64,000 bases of DNA from Labrys wisconsinensis (GTDB lineage: Bacteria; Pseudomonadota; Alphaproteobacteria; Rhizobiales; Labraceae). The notes below the pieces were generated by a model. It ran no database searches and had not been told where the DNA came from. It saw only the letters and a program-made list of their open reading frames with translations. The stretch spans positions 806,001 to 870,000 of the forward strand of contig NZ_JAUSVX010000001.1 of NCBI RefSeq assembly GCF_030814995.1. Direction: 5' to 3'. The stretch's first letter is position 1. Each line of letters begins with the position of its first letter. A program made the translations under genes and the position numbers. Below are positions 1 to 7,875 of the stretch, piece after piece.

Positions 1-702
1 GCGTGCGTCATCGCCGAGCCGGTCATGACCAACTCGGCCATGGTCCTGCCGCGGCCGGGCTTCCACCAGGCCCTGCGCCGGCTGACCCGCGAGACCGGCA
101 CGCTGCTCCTGATCGACGAGACCCACACCATCTCCACCGGACCCGGCGGCTATACCGGCCGGCACGGGCTCGAGCCGGACCTGTTCGTGCTCGGCAAGCC
201 GATCGCCGGCGGCGTGCCGGCTTCGGTCTGGGGCTTCACCGATGACGTCGCCAGGCGCTTCGACGCGGCCCGGGCCGCCTCGCCGGGCCATTCCGGCATG
301 GGCACGACGCTCTCGGCCAATGCCCTCGCCCTCGCCGCCATGCACGCGACGCTGACCGAGGTGATGACGGAGCGCGCCTATGCCCATATGGAGCGCCTGG
401 CCGAAGCCCTCGATGCCGGCCTCGCCGCGGCGATCCGGCGCGCCGGCCTGCCCTGGCACGTGGCGCGGATCGGGGCGCGGGTGGAGATCGTCTTCGCCCC
501 GCAGCCGCTGGTGAACGGCAGCGAGGCCGAGGCCACCCATATTGCGCCGCTGGAGCGGGCGCTGCACCTCGCCTTGCTGAACCGCGGCGTCCTGATCGCG
601 CCCTTCCACAACATGATGCTGGTCTCGCCGGCGACGAGCGAGGCGGACGTGGACGCCCTGGTGCGGGCGTTCGGGGAGGTGACCGGAGCCCTGGTAGCCT
701 AA
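1..702 (+). CDS. Class III aminotransferase, C-terminal part (5' truncated by window edge)
   Basis: The reading frame is open from base 1, so the N-terminus lies outside the window; 233 residues remain. The fragment has the second half of a PLP-dependent fold-type I, class III aminotransferase: an acidic motif LLIDETHT that would hold the pyridine nitrogen of PLP, then LGKPIAGG with the lysine that forms the Schiff base. The small C-terminal domain follows and ends normally. Among class III enzymes it looks closest to glutamate-1-semialdehyde-aminomutase-like enzymes of unassigned substrate rather than to ornithine or acetylornithine transaminases. It transfers an amino group between an amine or amino acid and a keto acid; the substrate cannot be read from this piece. 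Its stop is followed by a visible drop in GC, so it marks the left edge of the islet at 703-4089. Confidence 0.85.
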   Translation, partial: ACVIAEPVMTNSAMVLPRPGFHQALRRLTRETGTLLLIDETHTISTGPGGYTGRHGLEPDLFVLGKPIAGGVPASVWGFTDDVARRFDAARAASPGHSGMGTTLSANALALAAMHATLTEVMTERAYAHMERLAEALDAGLAAAIRRAGLPWHVARIGARVEIVFAPQPLVNGSEAEATHIAPLERALHLALLNRGVLIAPFHNMMLVSPATSEADVDALVRAFGEVTGALVA

Positions 703-770
703 GTCCGGGCCATTGTTGACACGACAGATGGCCATGCCCAGAAAAATCCTCGGGCAGGGGAGGGTACTTT

Positions 771-2117
771 ATGCATGGCTTGGTTTTGGCCGCTTTGGCA
801 GTCCTGGTTTCATTGACCGCTGCCGCAAGCTTGAATGCTGCGACGATCGGCAAAGCGAATTCGACGAACTGTGTAATGCTCATCGGTGGAGAAATCGTTC
901 AAGGGGACTTCGAGAAATTCGTAACCATCGGCAAACTGTTGCTGCCAGGCGATGATGGAGAATCCACGAGAAGGAATACCGTTTGCCTGGCTAGCTCTGG
1001 CGGAAGCCTTTCGGAAGGCGTGAAATTTGCCAAGTATTTCTACGACAACGGAATCGGAACGGTCATCGACGACGGTCAGGAATGCTACTCGGCGTGCGCC
1101 ATCATGTTCATGATGGGAACGGCCACTGGTGCCGAGGTCTCTTTTGCCAATCGCAAGCTCCACGTTGGAGGAAAGCTCGGGTTCCATCGACCCTATTTGC
1201 GCATTTCACCAGGGGAGTCGATCGACAGCAGCGCCATGCAAATCGCTTACGATGCGGCGTTCTCATCGGCCCTTGATCTAATCGCCGTCGCAAACTCCAA
1301 ATCGCCATGGAGCAGCCAGCCCATGATGAAGTCCGATCTTGTACAGCGGATGCTGCAACACGTCGGAAACGACATGTTCATGATCGACACCGTGGACAAG
1401 GTGGGACGATGGGACATCGAGGTATTCGGTTCATCCGAGCCATCTCTCCTGTCGGAAGAGCAGGCATTTTATGCCTGCGAGAATTCTCTGCAGTGGCAGA
1501 ATGGCCTGACAAAGGGAGACATAACGTATTCCAATGTTAGCGACGGACCGAACGGCAAGAGACGCTCGCAGTCGCTTTCGAAAGAAACGAGACAGGCGGT
1601 CTACCAAGTTGAAGGTCTGGCCTCCGGGTATGCGATGGAAAGCTGCGTTATATCGAGGAAGAAAGGCACGATCTTCGGCTGCGGTATCGATGAGTACTCC
1701 GATGCGAGACTCGGACAGGGTGATTGCGACCACTCGAATTTCGCTGACAGAAGTTCCTCTCTCAAGGCGATATCGGTCTTCAATCCGGCCACGAAACTTG
1801 AAGACCTTCGCACGGGCCAAGCCGTTGTCGCGGTTCAATCGGGGGCGGCTCGCTGCTTTGTCATTAAAGGCAGTCAAATTACTGACAACGAGCCCTGTCT
1901 TGTTATCCACGTCGGCGACGCAAAGGTGAGAGGGCGAGCATCAACGATCACCCATTTCGTCTGGCCGTCCGGCAGCAAAACGGTCCTTGTACAATCCGGC
2001 ACTTCGTTCGAGATAAATGGCGTGTCGACGGGGAAGAGGACGGTGGCCGAACGTGGGGATTGCTACTTGAACAGTGCCACGCTAAACGATTTCTGTGTTC
2101 TTACATCACCAAACTAA
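771..2117 (+). CDS. Secreted ClpP/crotonase-like protein of unknown function (COG3904-like)
   Basis: 448 residues, preceded by a good ribosome site (GGGGAGGG about 5 bases before ATG). Residues 1-23 form a typical Sec signal peptide ending in LNAA. Residues about 65-115 carry the pattern of periplasmic ClpP-like proteins: SSGGSLSEG, then after some 25 residues CYSACAIMFMMG, where the serine in YSAC would be the nucleophile position. The second half has many cysteines and no domain I recognise. The likely place of action is the periplasm; a protease or scaffold role is inferred from the fold only. Base composition is clearly lower in GC than the neighbours, which suggests transfer. The TAA stop (2115-2117) touches an IS-type terminal sequence and may itself be the insertion target. 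Confidence 0.7.
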   Translation: MHGLVLAALAVLVSLTAAASLNAATIGKANSTNCVMLIGGEIVQGDFEKFVTIGKLLLPGDDGESTRRNTVCLASSGGSLSEGVKFAKYFYDNGIGTVIDDGQECYSACAIMFMMGTATGAEVSFANRKLHVGGKLGFHRPYLRISPGESIDSSAMQIAYDAAFSSALDLIAVANSKSPWSSQPMMKSDLVQRMLQHVGNDMFMIDTVDKVGRWDIEVFGSSEPSLLSEEQAFYACENSLQWQNGLTKGDITYSNVSDGPNGKRRSQSLSKETRQAVYQVEGLASGYAMESCVISRKKGTIFGCGIDEYSDARLGQGDCDHSNFADRSSSLKAISVFNPATKLEDLRTGQAVVAVQSGAARCFVIKGSQITDNEPCLVIHVGDAKVRGRASTITHFVWPSGSKTVLVQSGTSFEINGVSTGKRTVAERGDCYLNSATLNDFCVLTSPN

Positions 2118-2147
2118 GAGTCCGTCTCGAAAGTCATGAATTTTGCT
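2118..2147. repeat. Second copy of the left end of the IS5-type element
   Basis: These 30 bases match the left end of the intact IS (3101-3130) at 24 of 30 positions by eye, including GTCTCGAAA and GAATTT. Read on the minus strand it even retains the last codons and stop of a related transposase (N-S-stop). It is followed by the TPR gene and then by the full IS, so 2118-4086 could be one transposable unit. The outer flanks are TAA at 2115-2117 and TAA at 4087-4089, which fits a TNA target duplication; the flank of the inner left end is TGA and does not match. Confidence 0.65.
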
Positions 2148-2243
2148 CAACGGGCAGGATGAAGGCTATGACAGCCGTTGTGGATTCGAATTAAGTTCGC
2201 CGGCGCAACGGTAGTGCGCTTGGCGAAGAGCGAGGGAGGATCA

Positions 2244-3095
2244 GTGAGGCAGCGTCTGCTCTTCATTACAGTCGCTATTGGCTTGGGGGTGTTGAACCTC
2301 AACCGATGGGCCCGCGCCGCGGCGGAAGGGAACTGGGGCGAACCGCTTGGCGAAATCCTGACATCCGTGTCGGTGCTCTATGGCCTATACGCGCTATCCA
2401 TGTCCTTCAAGCGGCGCGCAACTAAACGAAGGTCAGACGAATCGAAGCTATCCATCATTGCGCTGGCGGTTTTCGTCACGACATTTGCCGCTTGGAGCGA
2501 CCGTGCGATAGCGCAATCTCAGCCCGCGCCTGCGGCGGATGAGGTGACCTGTCGACAGCCCTTGGGGGGCACACGGTCGATCGAGGCCTGCGATAGACTG
2601 GTTTCGTCGAAGCGCTTCAACGGGCATGCACTGGCGGTAATCCTGAATGATCGCGGCCTGCTCTATTTCAGGAATGGAGATGCCCAGCGCGCTCTTGTCG
2701 ATTACGATTCGGCGATCGCAGCTGACCCCGGGCTCGGCACAGCTCATTACAATCGCGGTCTCGCGCTCGCCCGGCTCGACCGCCTGGGGCAGGCGATCGA
2801 CAGCTTTGGAGAAGCAGGAAAGCTCGTGCCCGATCGGGCGGTGATCTGGCACAGTCGCGGGATGGCCCAGACGATGACGGGCAACTTTGCCGCTGCAATG
2901 GCAGATTTCGATCGCGCCATCGGTTTGGATCCGAAGATGGCGTTGGCCTGGGGCTACCGAGGCATCGCGCATGTGCGTCTTGGCGAGGTTGAGAAAGGTA
3001 TCGCCGACCTGAAGGAAGCACTTCGTCTCGATCCTAAAAATCCAACGATCGCGGGGGCATTGGAAGATGCGGAAACTGCGCTCGCCAAGCGATAG
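2244..3095 (+). CDS. Membrane-anchored or secreted tetratricopeptide-repeat protein
   Basis: GTG at 2244 is chosen because GGGAGGA lies about 5 bases upstream; this gives 283 residues. The N-terminal part has two hydrophobic stretches (residues about 6-20 and 38-55) and then a third one (about 72-90) ending in AIAQ, which looks like a signal peptide. An internal ATG at 2400 would start directly before this signal but has no ribosome site. Residues about 125-270 hold four TPR units with the usual pattern, for example YNRGLALARL and YRGIAHVRLG, ending in DP or VP turns. TPRs bind protein partners; no enzymatic domain is present. The gene has lower GC than the flanking genome and lies between two IS ends, so it is a likely passenger gene. 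Confidence 0.7.
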   Translation: MRQRLLFITVAIGLGVLNLNRWARAAAEGNWGEPLGEILTSVSVLYGLYALSMSFKRRATKRRSDESKLSIIALAVFVTTFAAWSDRAIAQSQPAPAADEVTCRQPLGGTRSIEACDRLVSSKRFNGHALAVILNDRGLLYFRNGDAQRALVDYDSAIAADPGLGTAHYNRGLALARLDRLGQAIDSFGEAGKLVPDRAVIWHSRGMAQTMTGNFAAAMADFDRAIGLDPKMALAWGYRGIAHVRLGEVEKGIADLKEALRLDPKNPTIAGALEDAETALAKR

Positions 3096-3100
3096 CCTGA

Positions 3101-4086
3101 GAGCCGGTCTCGAAATTCACGAATTTCGCGCGATGCGGCGGATGAGGACCATTGCGGCCGCCGCATGGAGGAAAGCTGTCGCCGATGCGATTGTCGCTTC
3201 GGCATCCTTCCAGAGGCGCCGATTTCGATTGATCCAGGCGAAGAAGCGCTCGACGACCCATCTGCGCGGCTGGACGGCAAAGCCGATCTGATCAGGCTTG
3301 CGGCGGACGATCTCGACGGCGATGCGTGTTGCGGTCGCGACACGCGGTCCCTGATAGCCTGCGTCGGCAAAGACTTTTTCGATGAACGGGAACTGCCTCC
3401 GCGAGGCTGCGAGCAACGGAACTGCGCCATCTCGATCCTGCACGCTGGCAGGATGGGCGAACAGGACGAGACCACGCCCATCGGTGTCGACGAGGGCGTG
3501 GCGCTTGCGGCCCATGACCTTCTTGCCGGCGTCGTAGCCGCGCGGTCCTCCCGCCTCGCTGGTCTTCACGCTCTGGCTGTCGATGATGCAGGCGCTCGGC
3601 GAGGCCGACCGCCCGCTGCGTTCCCGATCGATCATCAGCAGTGCGTGGTTCAGCGCCTCGAACACGCCCTTGTCTCGCCAGGCTGCAAACCAGCGATAGG
3701 CCGTGCTCTTCGGTGGAAGGTCGCTAGGGAGAAGCCGCCAAGCTACGCCCCCGCGCATCACGTAGAAGATCGCGTTGACGATCTCGCGCAGAGGCCAGGA
3801 CAGGGGACGTCCCGTCTGTTTCGGGGCCGGCAACAGCGGCACGACCAGCCGCCACTCCGCATCCGTCAAATCCGTTTCGTATCGAAGCCCCGCGCGACTA
3901 TGCTGCCAGCGAGTGGCTGGGGTCCACATCGCTCGCTTCCCTAGATGGCCTGAACTGTGTTTCGGCGTGCAAGTTTGACCCCGTGAGGCGGAGGATCGGG
4001 GGGCAACCTTGCGAGCCGTTTGACAGCCTGAACAACCCCTTGGAATCACGAGCGCTCCAGCCGCTCAACCCTTTCGAGACAGGCTC
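3101..4086 (-). mobile_element. IS5-family insertion sequence (IS1031/IS427-like)
   Basis: The element spans 986 bases with imperfect terminal inverted repeats: GAGCCGGTCTCGAAA at 3101-3115 and, read inward from the right, GAGCCTGTCTCGAAA at 4072-4086. One transposase gene fills most of it on the minus strand. The flanks are TGA on the left and TAA on the right, so a clean target duplication is not seen for this copy taken alone. About 140 bases separate the transposase start from the right end, more than is usual for compact members of this family, so the exact right boundary is less certain than the left. Confidence 0.8.
3117..3929 (-). CDS. IS5-family DDE transposase
   Basis: 270 residues from the ATG at 3929, the usual length of the family; an upstream ATG at 4049 adds 40 residues unlike the family and was not used. 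The N-terminal domain (ETDLTDAEW, about residues 17-25) is the DUF4096-like part. The catalytic acids can be placed: D in CIIDSQSVKT, D in VFADAGYQG, and E in RRWVVERFFAW, together with the Y-2-R-3-E type C-terminus. The reading frame is intact from start to stop, and the stop codon lies just inside the left terminal repeat. It cuts and joins the ends of its own element. Nothing suggests that it is inactive, but no second full copy is present in the window. Confidence 0.9.
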   Translation of the reverse strand: MWTPATRWQHSRAGLRYETDLTDAEWRLVVPLLPAPKQTGRPLSWPLREIVNAIFYVMRGGVAWRLLPSDLPPKSTAYRWFAAWRDKGVFEALNHALLMIDRERSGRSASPSACIIDSQSVKTSEAGGPRGYDAGKKVMGRKRHALVDTDGRGLVLFAHPASVQDRDGAVPLLAASRRQFPFIEKVFADAGYQGPRVATATRIAVEIVRRKPDQIGFAVQPRRWVVERFFAWINRNRRLWKDAEATIASATAFLHAAAAMVLIRRIARNS

Positions 4087-4139
4087 TAAGGTCGACAATC
4101 ACGCGACCGAGCGCCGGTTCGCAGGAATATGCTCTTGCC

Positions 4140-5165
4140 TCAGCCCGCCGATACTCGCACCAGCAGCTTGCCGAAATTGCGCCCCTCCAGCATGCCGATG
4201 AAGGCCTGCGGCGCCGCCTCGAGCCCGTCGACCACGTCCTCGCGGTAGCGCACCCGCCCGTCGGCGATCCAGCCGGCCATATCGCGGTAGAAGGCCGGGC
4301 GCTGGTCGGCGAATTCGCGCTGGATGAAGCCGCGCAGGGTGAAGCTCTTGGTCAGGACCTGGCGCATCATGAGCGGCAGCCGATCCGGGCCCGGGAACGG
4401 TCCGGCCTCGCTGTACTGGGCGATCAGGCCGCAGACCGGGATGCGGGCGAAGGTGTTGAGCAGCGGGAACACCGCGTCCCACACCGCCCCGCCGACATTC
4501 TCGAAATAGATGTCGATCCCCTCCGGGCAGGCCCCGTGCAGCTGGCCCGGCAGGTCGGGCGCGCGGTGGTCGACCACCGCGTCGAAGCCGAGCTCGTCGC
4601 GCACGAAGGCGAGCTTGTCCGCTCCACCGACGATGCCGACGGCGCGGGCGCCCTTGATGCGGGCGATCTGCCCCACCGCCGAGCCGACCGGCCCGCTCGC
4701 CGCCGCCACGACCACGGTCTCGCCGGGCTTCGGCCGGCCGATGGCGAGGAGGCCGGCATAGGCGGTAAAGCCGGGCATGCCGAGCACGCCGAGCGCGGTG
4801 GAGACCGGCGCCTGCGCCGGATCGAGCTTGCGCAGGCCGGTGCCGTCGGAGAGCGCATAGGTCTGCCAGCCGGAATGGGACAGGACGATCTCGCCGGGCG
4901 CGAAGCCGGGATGGCGCGAGGCGACCACCTTCGCCACGGTGCCGCCTTCCATCACGCCGCCGACCTCGACCGGAGCGGCATAGGATTTCGCCGCGTCCAT
5001 GCGCCCGCGCATATAGGGATCCAGCGAGAGAGTGAGCACCTGGAGGAGGATCTCGCCCTCGCGCGGCGTCGGCGCCGGCACCTCCTCGATGCGGAAATCG
5101 GACGGCACCGGCCGCCCCTGCGGCCTCGCCGCCAGCACGATCCGCCGATTGCGCACGTCATCCAT
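4140..5165 (-). CDS. NADP-dependent medium-chain oxidoreductase (CurA / leukotriene B4 dehydrogenase-like)
   Basis: 341 residues from the ATG at 5165. The N-terminal half is a GroES-like domain with LDPYMRGRM at about residue 45, a hallmark of the zinc-independent leukotriene B4 12-hydroxydehydrogenase / curcumin reductase group. The Rossmann part has AASGPVGSAVGQIA at about residues 145-158 for NADP(H) binding, and YFENVGG at about residue 216. Members reduce the double bond of alpha,beta-unsaturated ketones and aldehydes. No zinc ligands of classical alcohol dehydrogenases are seen. It lies 82 bases downstream of recF on the same strand and may be co-transcribed with dnaN-recF, although a functional link is not obvious. 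Confidence 0.88.
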   Translation of the reverse strand: MDDVRNRRIVLAARPQGRPVPSDFRIEEVPAPTPREGEILLQVLTLSLDPYMRGRMDAAKSYAAPVEVGGVMEGGTVAKVVASRHPGFAPGEIVLSHSGWQTYALSDGTGLRKLDPAQAPVSTALGVLGMPGFTAYAGLLAIGRPKPGETVVVAAASGPVGSAVGQIARIKGARAVGIVGGADKLAFVRDELGFDAVVDHRAPDLPGQLHGACPEGIDIYFENVGGAVWDAVFPLLNTFARIPVCGLIAQYSEAGPFPGPDRLPLMMRQVLTKSFTLRGFIQREFADQRPAFYRDMAGWIADGRVRYREDVVDGLEAAPQAFIGMLEGRNFGKLLVRVSAG

Positions 5166-5247
5166 GGTCCGGTCTCCCGATGCGCCCTTGTCGGGCAGTG
5201 AAGCCCCTTGGCCCGCTCTTGTCGAGCGTCGCGGCCGGGCCCTCGGC

Positions 5248-6387
5248 TCAGTCCGCCACGGGCCTGAGGCGGCCCTCGCCGACCTCGAACAGCGCCGCCC
5301 GTCCCCTGATCGCGGCAAAGGCCTGGGGATCGGCGCCGGTCAGCCAGACCTGGGCGCCGAAGGCCTCCAGCCGGTCGTAGAGCGCCGCGCGCCGCATGGG
5401 GTCGAGATGGGCCGCGACCTCGTCGAGCAGGATCACCGGCGTCTGGCCGGCGAGGCGCGCCACCAGCCGGGCATGGGCCAGCACCAGCCCGAGCAGCAGC
5501 GCCTTCTGCTCGCCGGTCGAGGCGCGCCCGGCGGCGATGGCCTTGGGCCCGTGCTCGACCAGGAGGTCGGTGAGATGCGGGCCTTCGAGCGTGCGGCCGG
5601 CGGCGCGGTCGCGCGGGCGGGCCTCGCGCAGCCGGCCGCGATAGCGCTCCTCCACCGCCAGCGCCGGCTCGTCGAGCACGGCGTTCTCGATCGCCCCGTC
5701 CAGCGCCAGGCGGGCGAAGGGGAACGGCGAGGCCGGGTCCGCCTCCTCCGCGATCAGCCCGGCCAGGCGCCGCACCGTGTCGGCCCGCGCCGCGGCGACG
5801 GCGATGGCGAGCTCGGCCACTTCCCGCTCGGCGGCATCGAGCCAGCGCGCATCGCCGGCGCGCTCCTCCAGGAGGCGGTTGCGGCCGCGCAACGCCTTCT
5901 CCAGGGCGTTGACCCGGCTGCCATGGCCGGCATCGACCGCCAGGACCAGTCGGTCGAGGAAGCGCCGGCGCTCCCCCGCCGAGCCGGCGAACAGGCCGTC
6001 CATCGCCGGCGTCAGCCAGACCACGCGCAGATGGTCGGCGAAGGCGGCGGGGGACGAGGCCGGCTGGCGCTCGATCCGGATCTTGCGCGGTCCGGGCTCC
6101 GGCCCGGCGTCGAGGCCGGTGCCCAGATGCACCGGCCCGAGCGCCCCGTCGACCTCGACCGCCACGGCGAAGGAGCCGTCGCCGGCGGCATGGGCCATGT
6201 CGCTGAGATCGGCCCGGCGCAGGCCGCGGCCGGGGGTGAGCAGCGACAGGGCTTCGAGCAGGTTGGTCTTGCCGGCGCCGTTCGGCCCGGTCAGCGCCAC
6301 CAGCTTCGCCTCGACGGCGAAATCGAGCGCGGCGTAGGAGCGAAAGCGCGTCAGGATCAGGCGCGTGATGCGGGCGGCCCGGGTCAT
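5248..6387 (-). CDS. recF: DNA replication and repair protein RecF
   Basis: 379 residues, normal for RecF. The Walker A motif GPNGAGKT is at residues 34-41, the signature motif STGEQKALLLG at about residue 300, and the Walker B segment VILLDEVAAHLD follows near residue 325. RecF is an SMC-like ATPase that binds gapped DNA and helps RecO-RecR load RecA. It lies 48 bases downstream of dnaN in the same direction, the classical arrangement. In many bacteria dnaA, dnaN, recF and gyrB are together; here dnaA and gyrB are not adjacent, which is common in alphaproteobacteria. Confidence 0.96.
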   Translation of the reverse strand: MTRAARITRLILTRFRSYAALDFAVEAKLVALTGPNGAGKTNLLEALSLLTPGRGLRRADLSDMAHAAGDGSFAVAVEVDGALGPVHLGTGLDAGPEPGPRKIRIERQPASSPAAFADHLRVVWLTPAMDGLFAGSAGERRRFLDRLVLAVDAGHGSRVNALEKALRGRNRLLEERAGDARWLDAAEREVAELAIAVAAARADTVRRLAGLIAEEADPASPFPFARLALDGAIENAVLDEPALAVEERYRGRLREARPRDRAAGRTLEGPHLTDLLVEHGPKAIAAGRASTGEQKALLLGLVLAHARLVARLAGQTPVILLDEVAAHLDPMRRAALYDRLEAFGAQVWLTGADPQAFAAIRGRAALFEVGEGRLRPVAD

Positions 6388-6435
6388 GGTCGAGGGCGTC
6401 GGTCCTGAGCGGCTGAGCGGCCGCGGCGCGCCGGC

Positions 6436-7554
6436 TCAGACCCGCATCGGCATCAGCACGTAGAGCGCCGCCGCGCCCTCGCGGTCCTGCACCAGGGTCG
6501 GCGAGCCGGGATCGGCGAACTTGAGCAGGGCCGTGTCGCCGTCGAGCTGGGCGGCGATGTCGAGGAGATAGCGGGAGTTGAAGCCGATATCGAGCGGATC
6601 GGCGTCGTAGTCGACCTCGATCTCCTCGGTGGCGGTGCCGCTGTCCGGATTGACCACGGTCAGCACCAGCCGCCGGTCGGACAGGGAGAGCTTCACGGCG
6701 CGGCCGCGCTCGGAGGAGATGGTCGAGACGCGGTCGACGGCGGCGGCGAAGTCGCCGCGCTCGACGGTCAGACGGCGATCGTTGGCAACCGGGATGACGC
6801 GGGCATAGTCCGGGAAGGTGCCGTCGATCAGCTTGGAGGTCAGCACCACCGGGCCGACGGTGAAGCGCACCTTGGCCGGCGACAGCTCCACCGATACCAG
6901 GGCCTCCGGATCCTCCATCAGCTTCAGGATCTCGCCGACGGTCTTGCGCGGCAGGATCACGCCGGGCATGCCGGCCGAGCCGGCCGGGGCGGGCAGCTCG
7001 ACCCTGGCGAGGCGGTGGCCGTCGGTGGCGACGGCGCGCAGGCGTGCCTCGCCCTCCACCTCCAGCGTGTGGAGATAGATGCCGTTGAGATAATAACGCG
7101 TCTCCTCGGTGGAGATGGCGAACTGGGTCTTTTCGATCAGCTTCTGCAGGTCGGCGGCCTTGAGCTCGAAGCGGTGCGGGAAGTCGCCGGCGGCGAGGTC
7201 TGGAAAGTCGGAAGGCGGCAGCGTCTGCAGGGTGAAGCGCGAGCGTCCCGAGCGCACCACCAGCTGTGTCGCCTCGCCCCCGCCTTCCAGCGACACCTGC
7301 GCCCCGTCGGGCAGCTTGCGCACGATGTCGTAGAGCGTATGGGCCGGCACGGTGGTGGCGCCCTCCATGCCGACATCGGCGGGCGAGGATTCGACGATCT
7401 CGAGGTCGAGGTCGGTCGCCTTGAGGCGCAGCGCGCTGCTCTCGACCGCCAGGAGGACGTTGGACAGGATCGGGATGGTGTTGCGGCGCTCGACGACGCG
7501 GTGCACGTGTCCCAGCGTCTTCAGCAGCGCAGCTCGCTCGAGCGTGACCTTCAT
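6436..7554 (-). CDS. dnaN: DNA polymerase III subunit beta (sliding clamp)
   Basis: 372 residues from the ATG at 7554 (MKVTLERAALL), the usual N-terminus in this group; an ATG three codons upstream (7563) is also possible. Three repeated clamp domains are expected over this length, and RNTIPILSNVLL at about residues 25-36 and the conserved C-terminal end LMPMRV are both present. The protein dimerises into a ring that tethers DNA polymerase III and other DNA enzymes. It heads the dnaN-recF pair. A strong GC-rich hairpin (7578-7603) sits just upstream in the leader. Confidence 0.97.
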   Translation of the reverse strand: MKVTLERAALLKTLGHVHRVVERRNTIPILSNVLLAVESSALRLKATDLDLEIVESSPADVGMEGATTVPAHTLYDIVRKLPDGAQVSLEGGGEATQLVVRSGRSRFTLQTLPPSDFPDLAAGDFPHRFELKAADLQKLIEKTQFAISTEETRYYLNGIYLHTLEVEGEARLRAVATDGHRLARVELPAPAGSAGMPGVILPRKTVGEILKLMEDPEALVSVELSPAKVRFTVGPVVLTSKLIDGTFPDYARVIPVANDRRLTVERGDFAAAVDRVSTISSERGRAVKLSLSDRRLVLTVVNPDSGTATEEIEVDYDADPLDIGFNSRYLLDIAAQLDGDTALLKFADPGSPTLVQDREGAAALYVLMPMRV

Positions 7555-7875
7555 GGAGAACATCCCGGATAGTGTGCGGCCGCGCGCTGTGAGGCGCGCG
7601 GCCGGGAAAGGGCGAAGACCATGCCGCCCCGTGGACGGAAACGCAAGGGAGCGCCGAGCCGCGCCAGGGCTCATCGGGCTGGTTCGAGGCAAAACGACGC
7701 CGCTTGATCTTCCCGCCGATTAGCCCGATGTTCACCTCTTTCCGGTCTCGGCGGGAAAACGCGGACTGGAACGGGTTCCGGCCGACAGGTCCTGCCGAGC
7801 CATGAGGTTGGCCGGACGTCCGCGCCGCCCGGCGGCGGACCCGGCGACCGGCTTGGGTTGGTGAGGCTTCGTCCC
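7555..7875. promoter_or_regulatory. Divergent dnaN / pncB intergenic region with a leader hairpin
   Basis: About 320 bases without a gene separate divergent dnaN and pncB, so two promoters must lie here. The clearest structure is a perfect 10-base inverted repeat, GGCCGCGCGC (7578-7587) and GCGCGCGGCC (7594-7603), with a 6-base loop; in the dnaN transcript it would end about 24 bases before the start codon. I found no DnaA box of the TTATCCACA type and no convincing -35/-10 pair. Confidence 0.45.

Noticed and set aside
3930-4049. Forty-residue N-terminal extension of the transposase
   Set aside because: The extension does not resemble IS5-family N-termini, and the family length fits a start at 3929.
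7555-7875. Replication origin next to dnaN
   Set aside because: No DnaA boxes, no AT-rich unwinding segment and no dnaA gene; in alphaproteobacteria the origin usually lies elsewhere.
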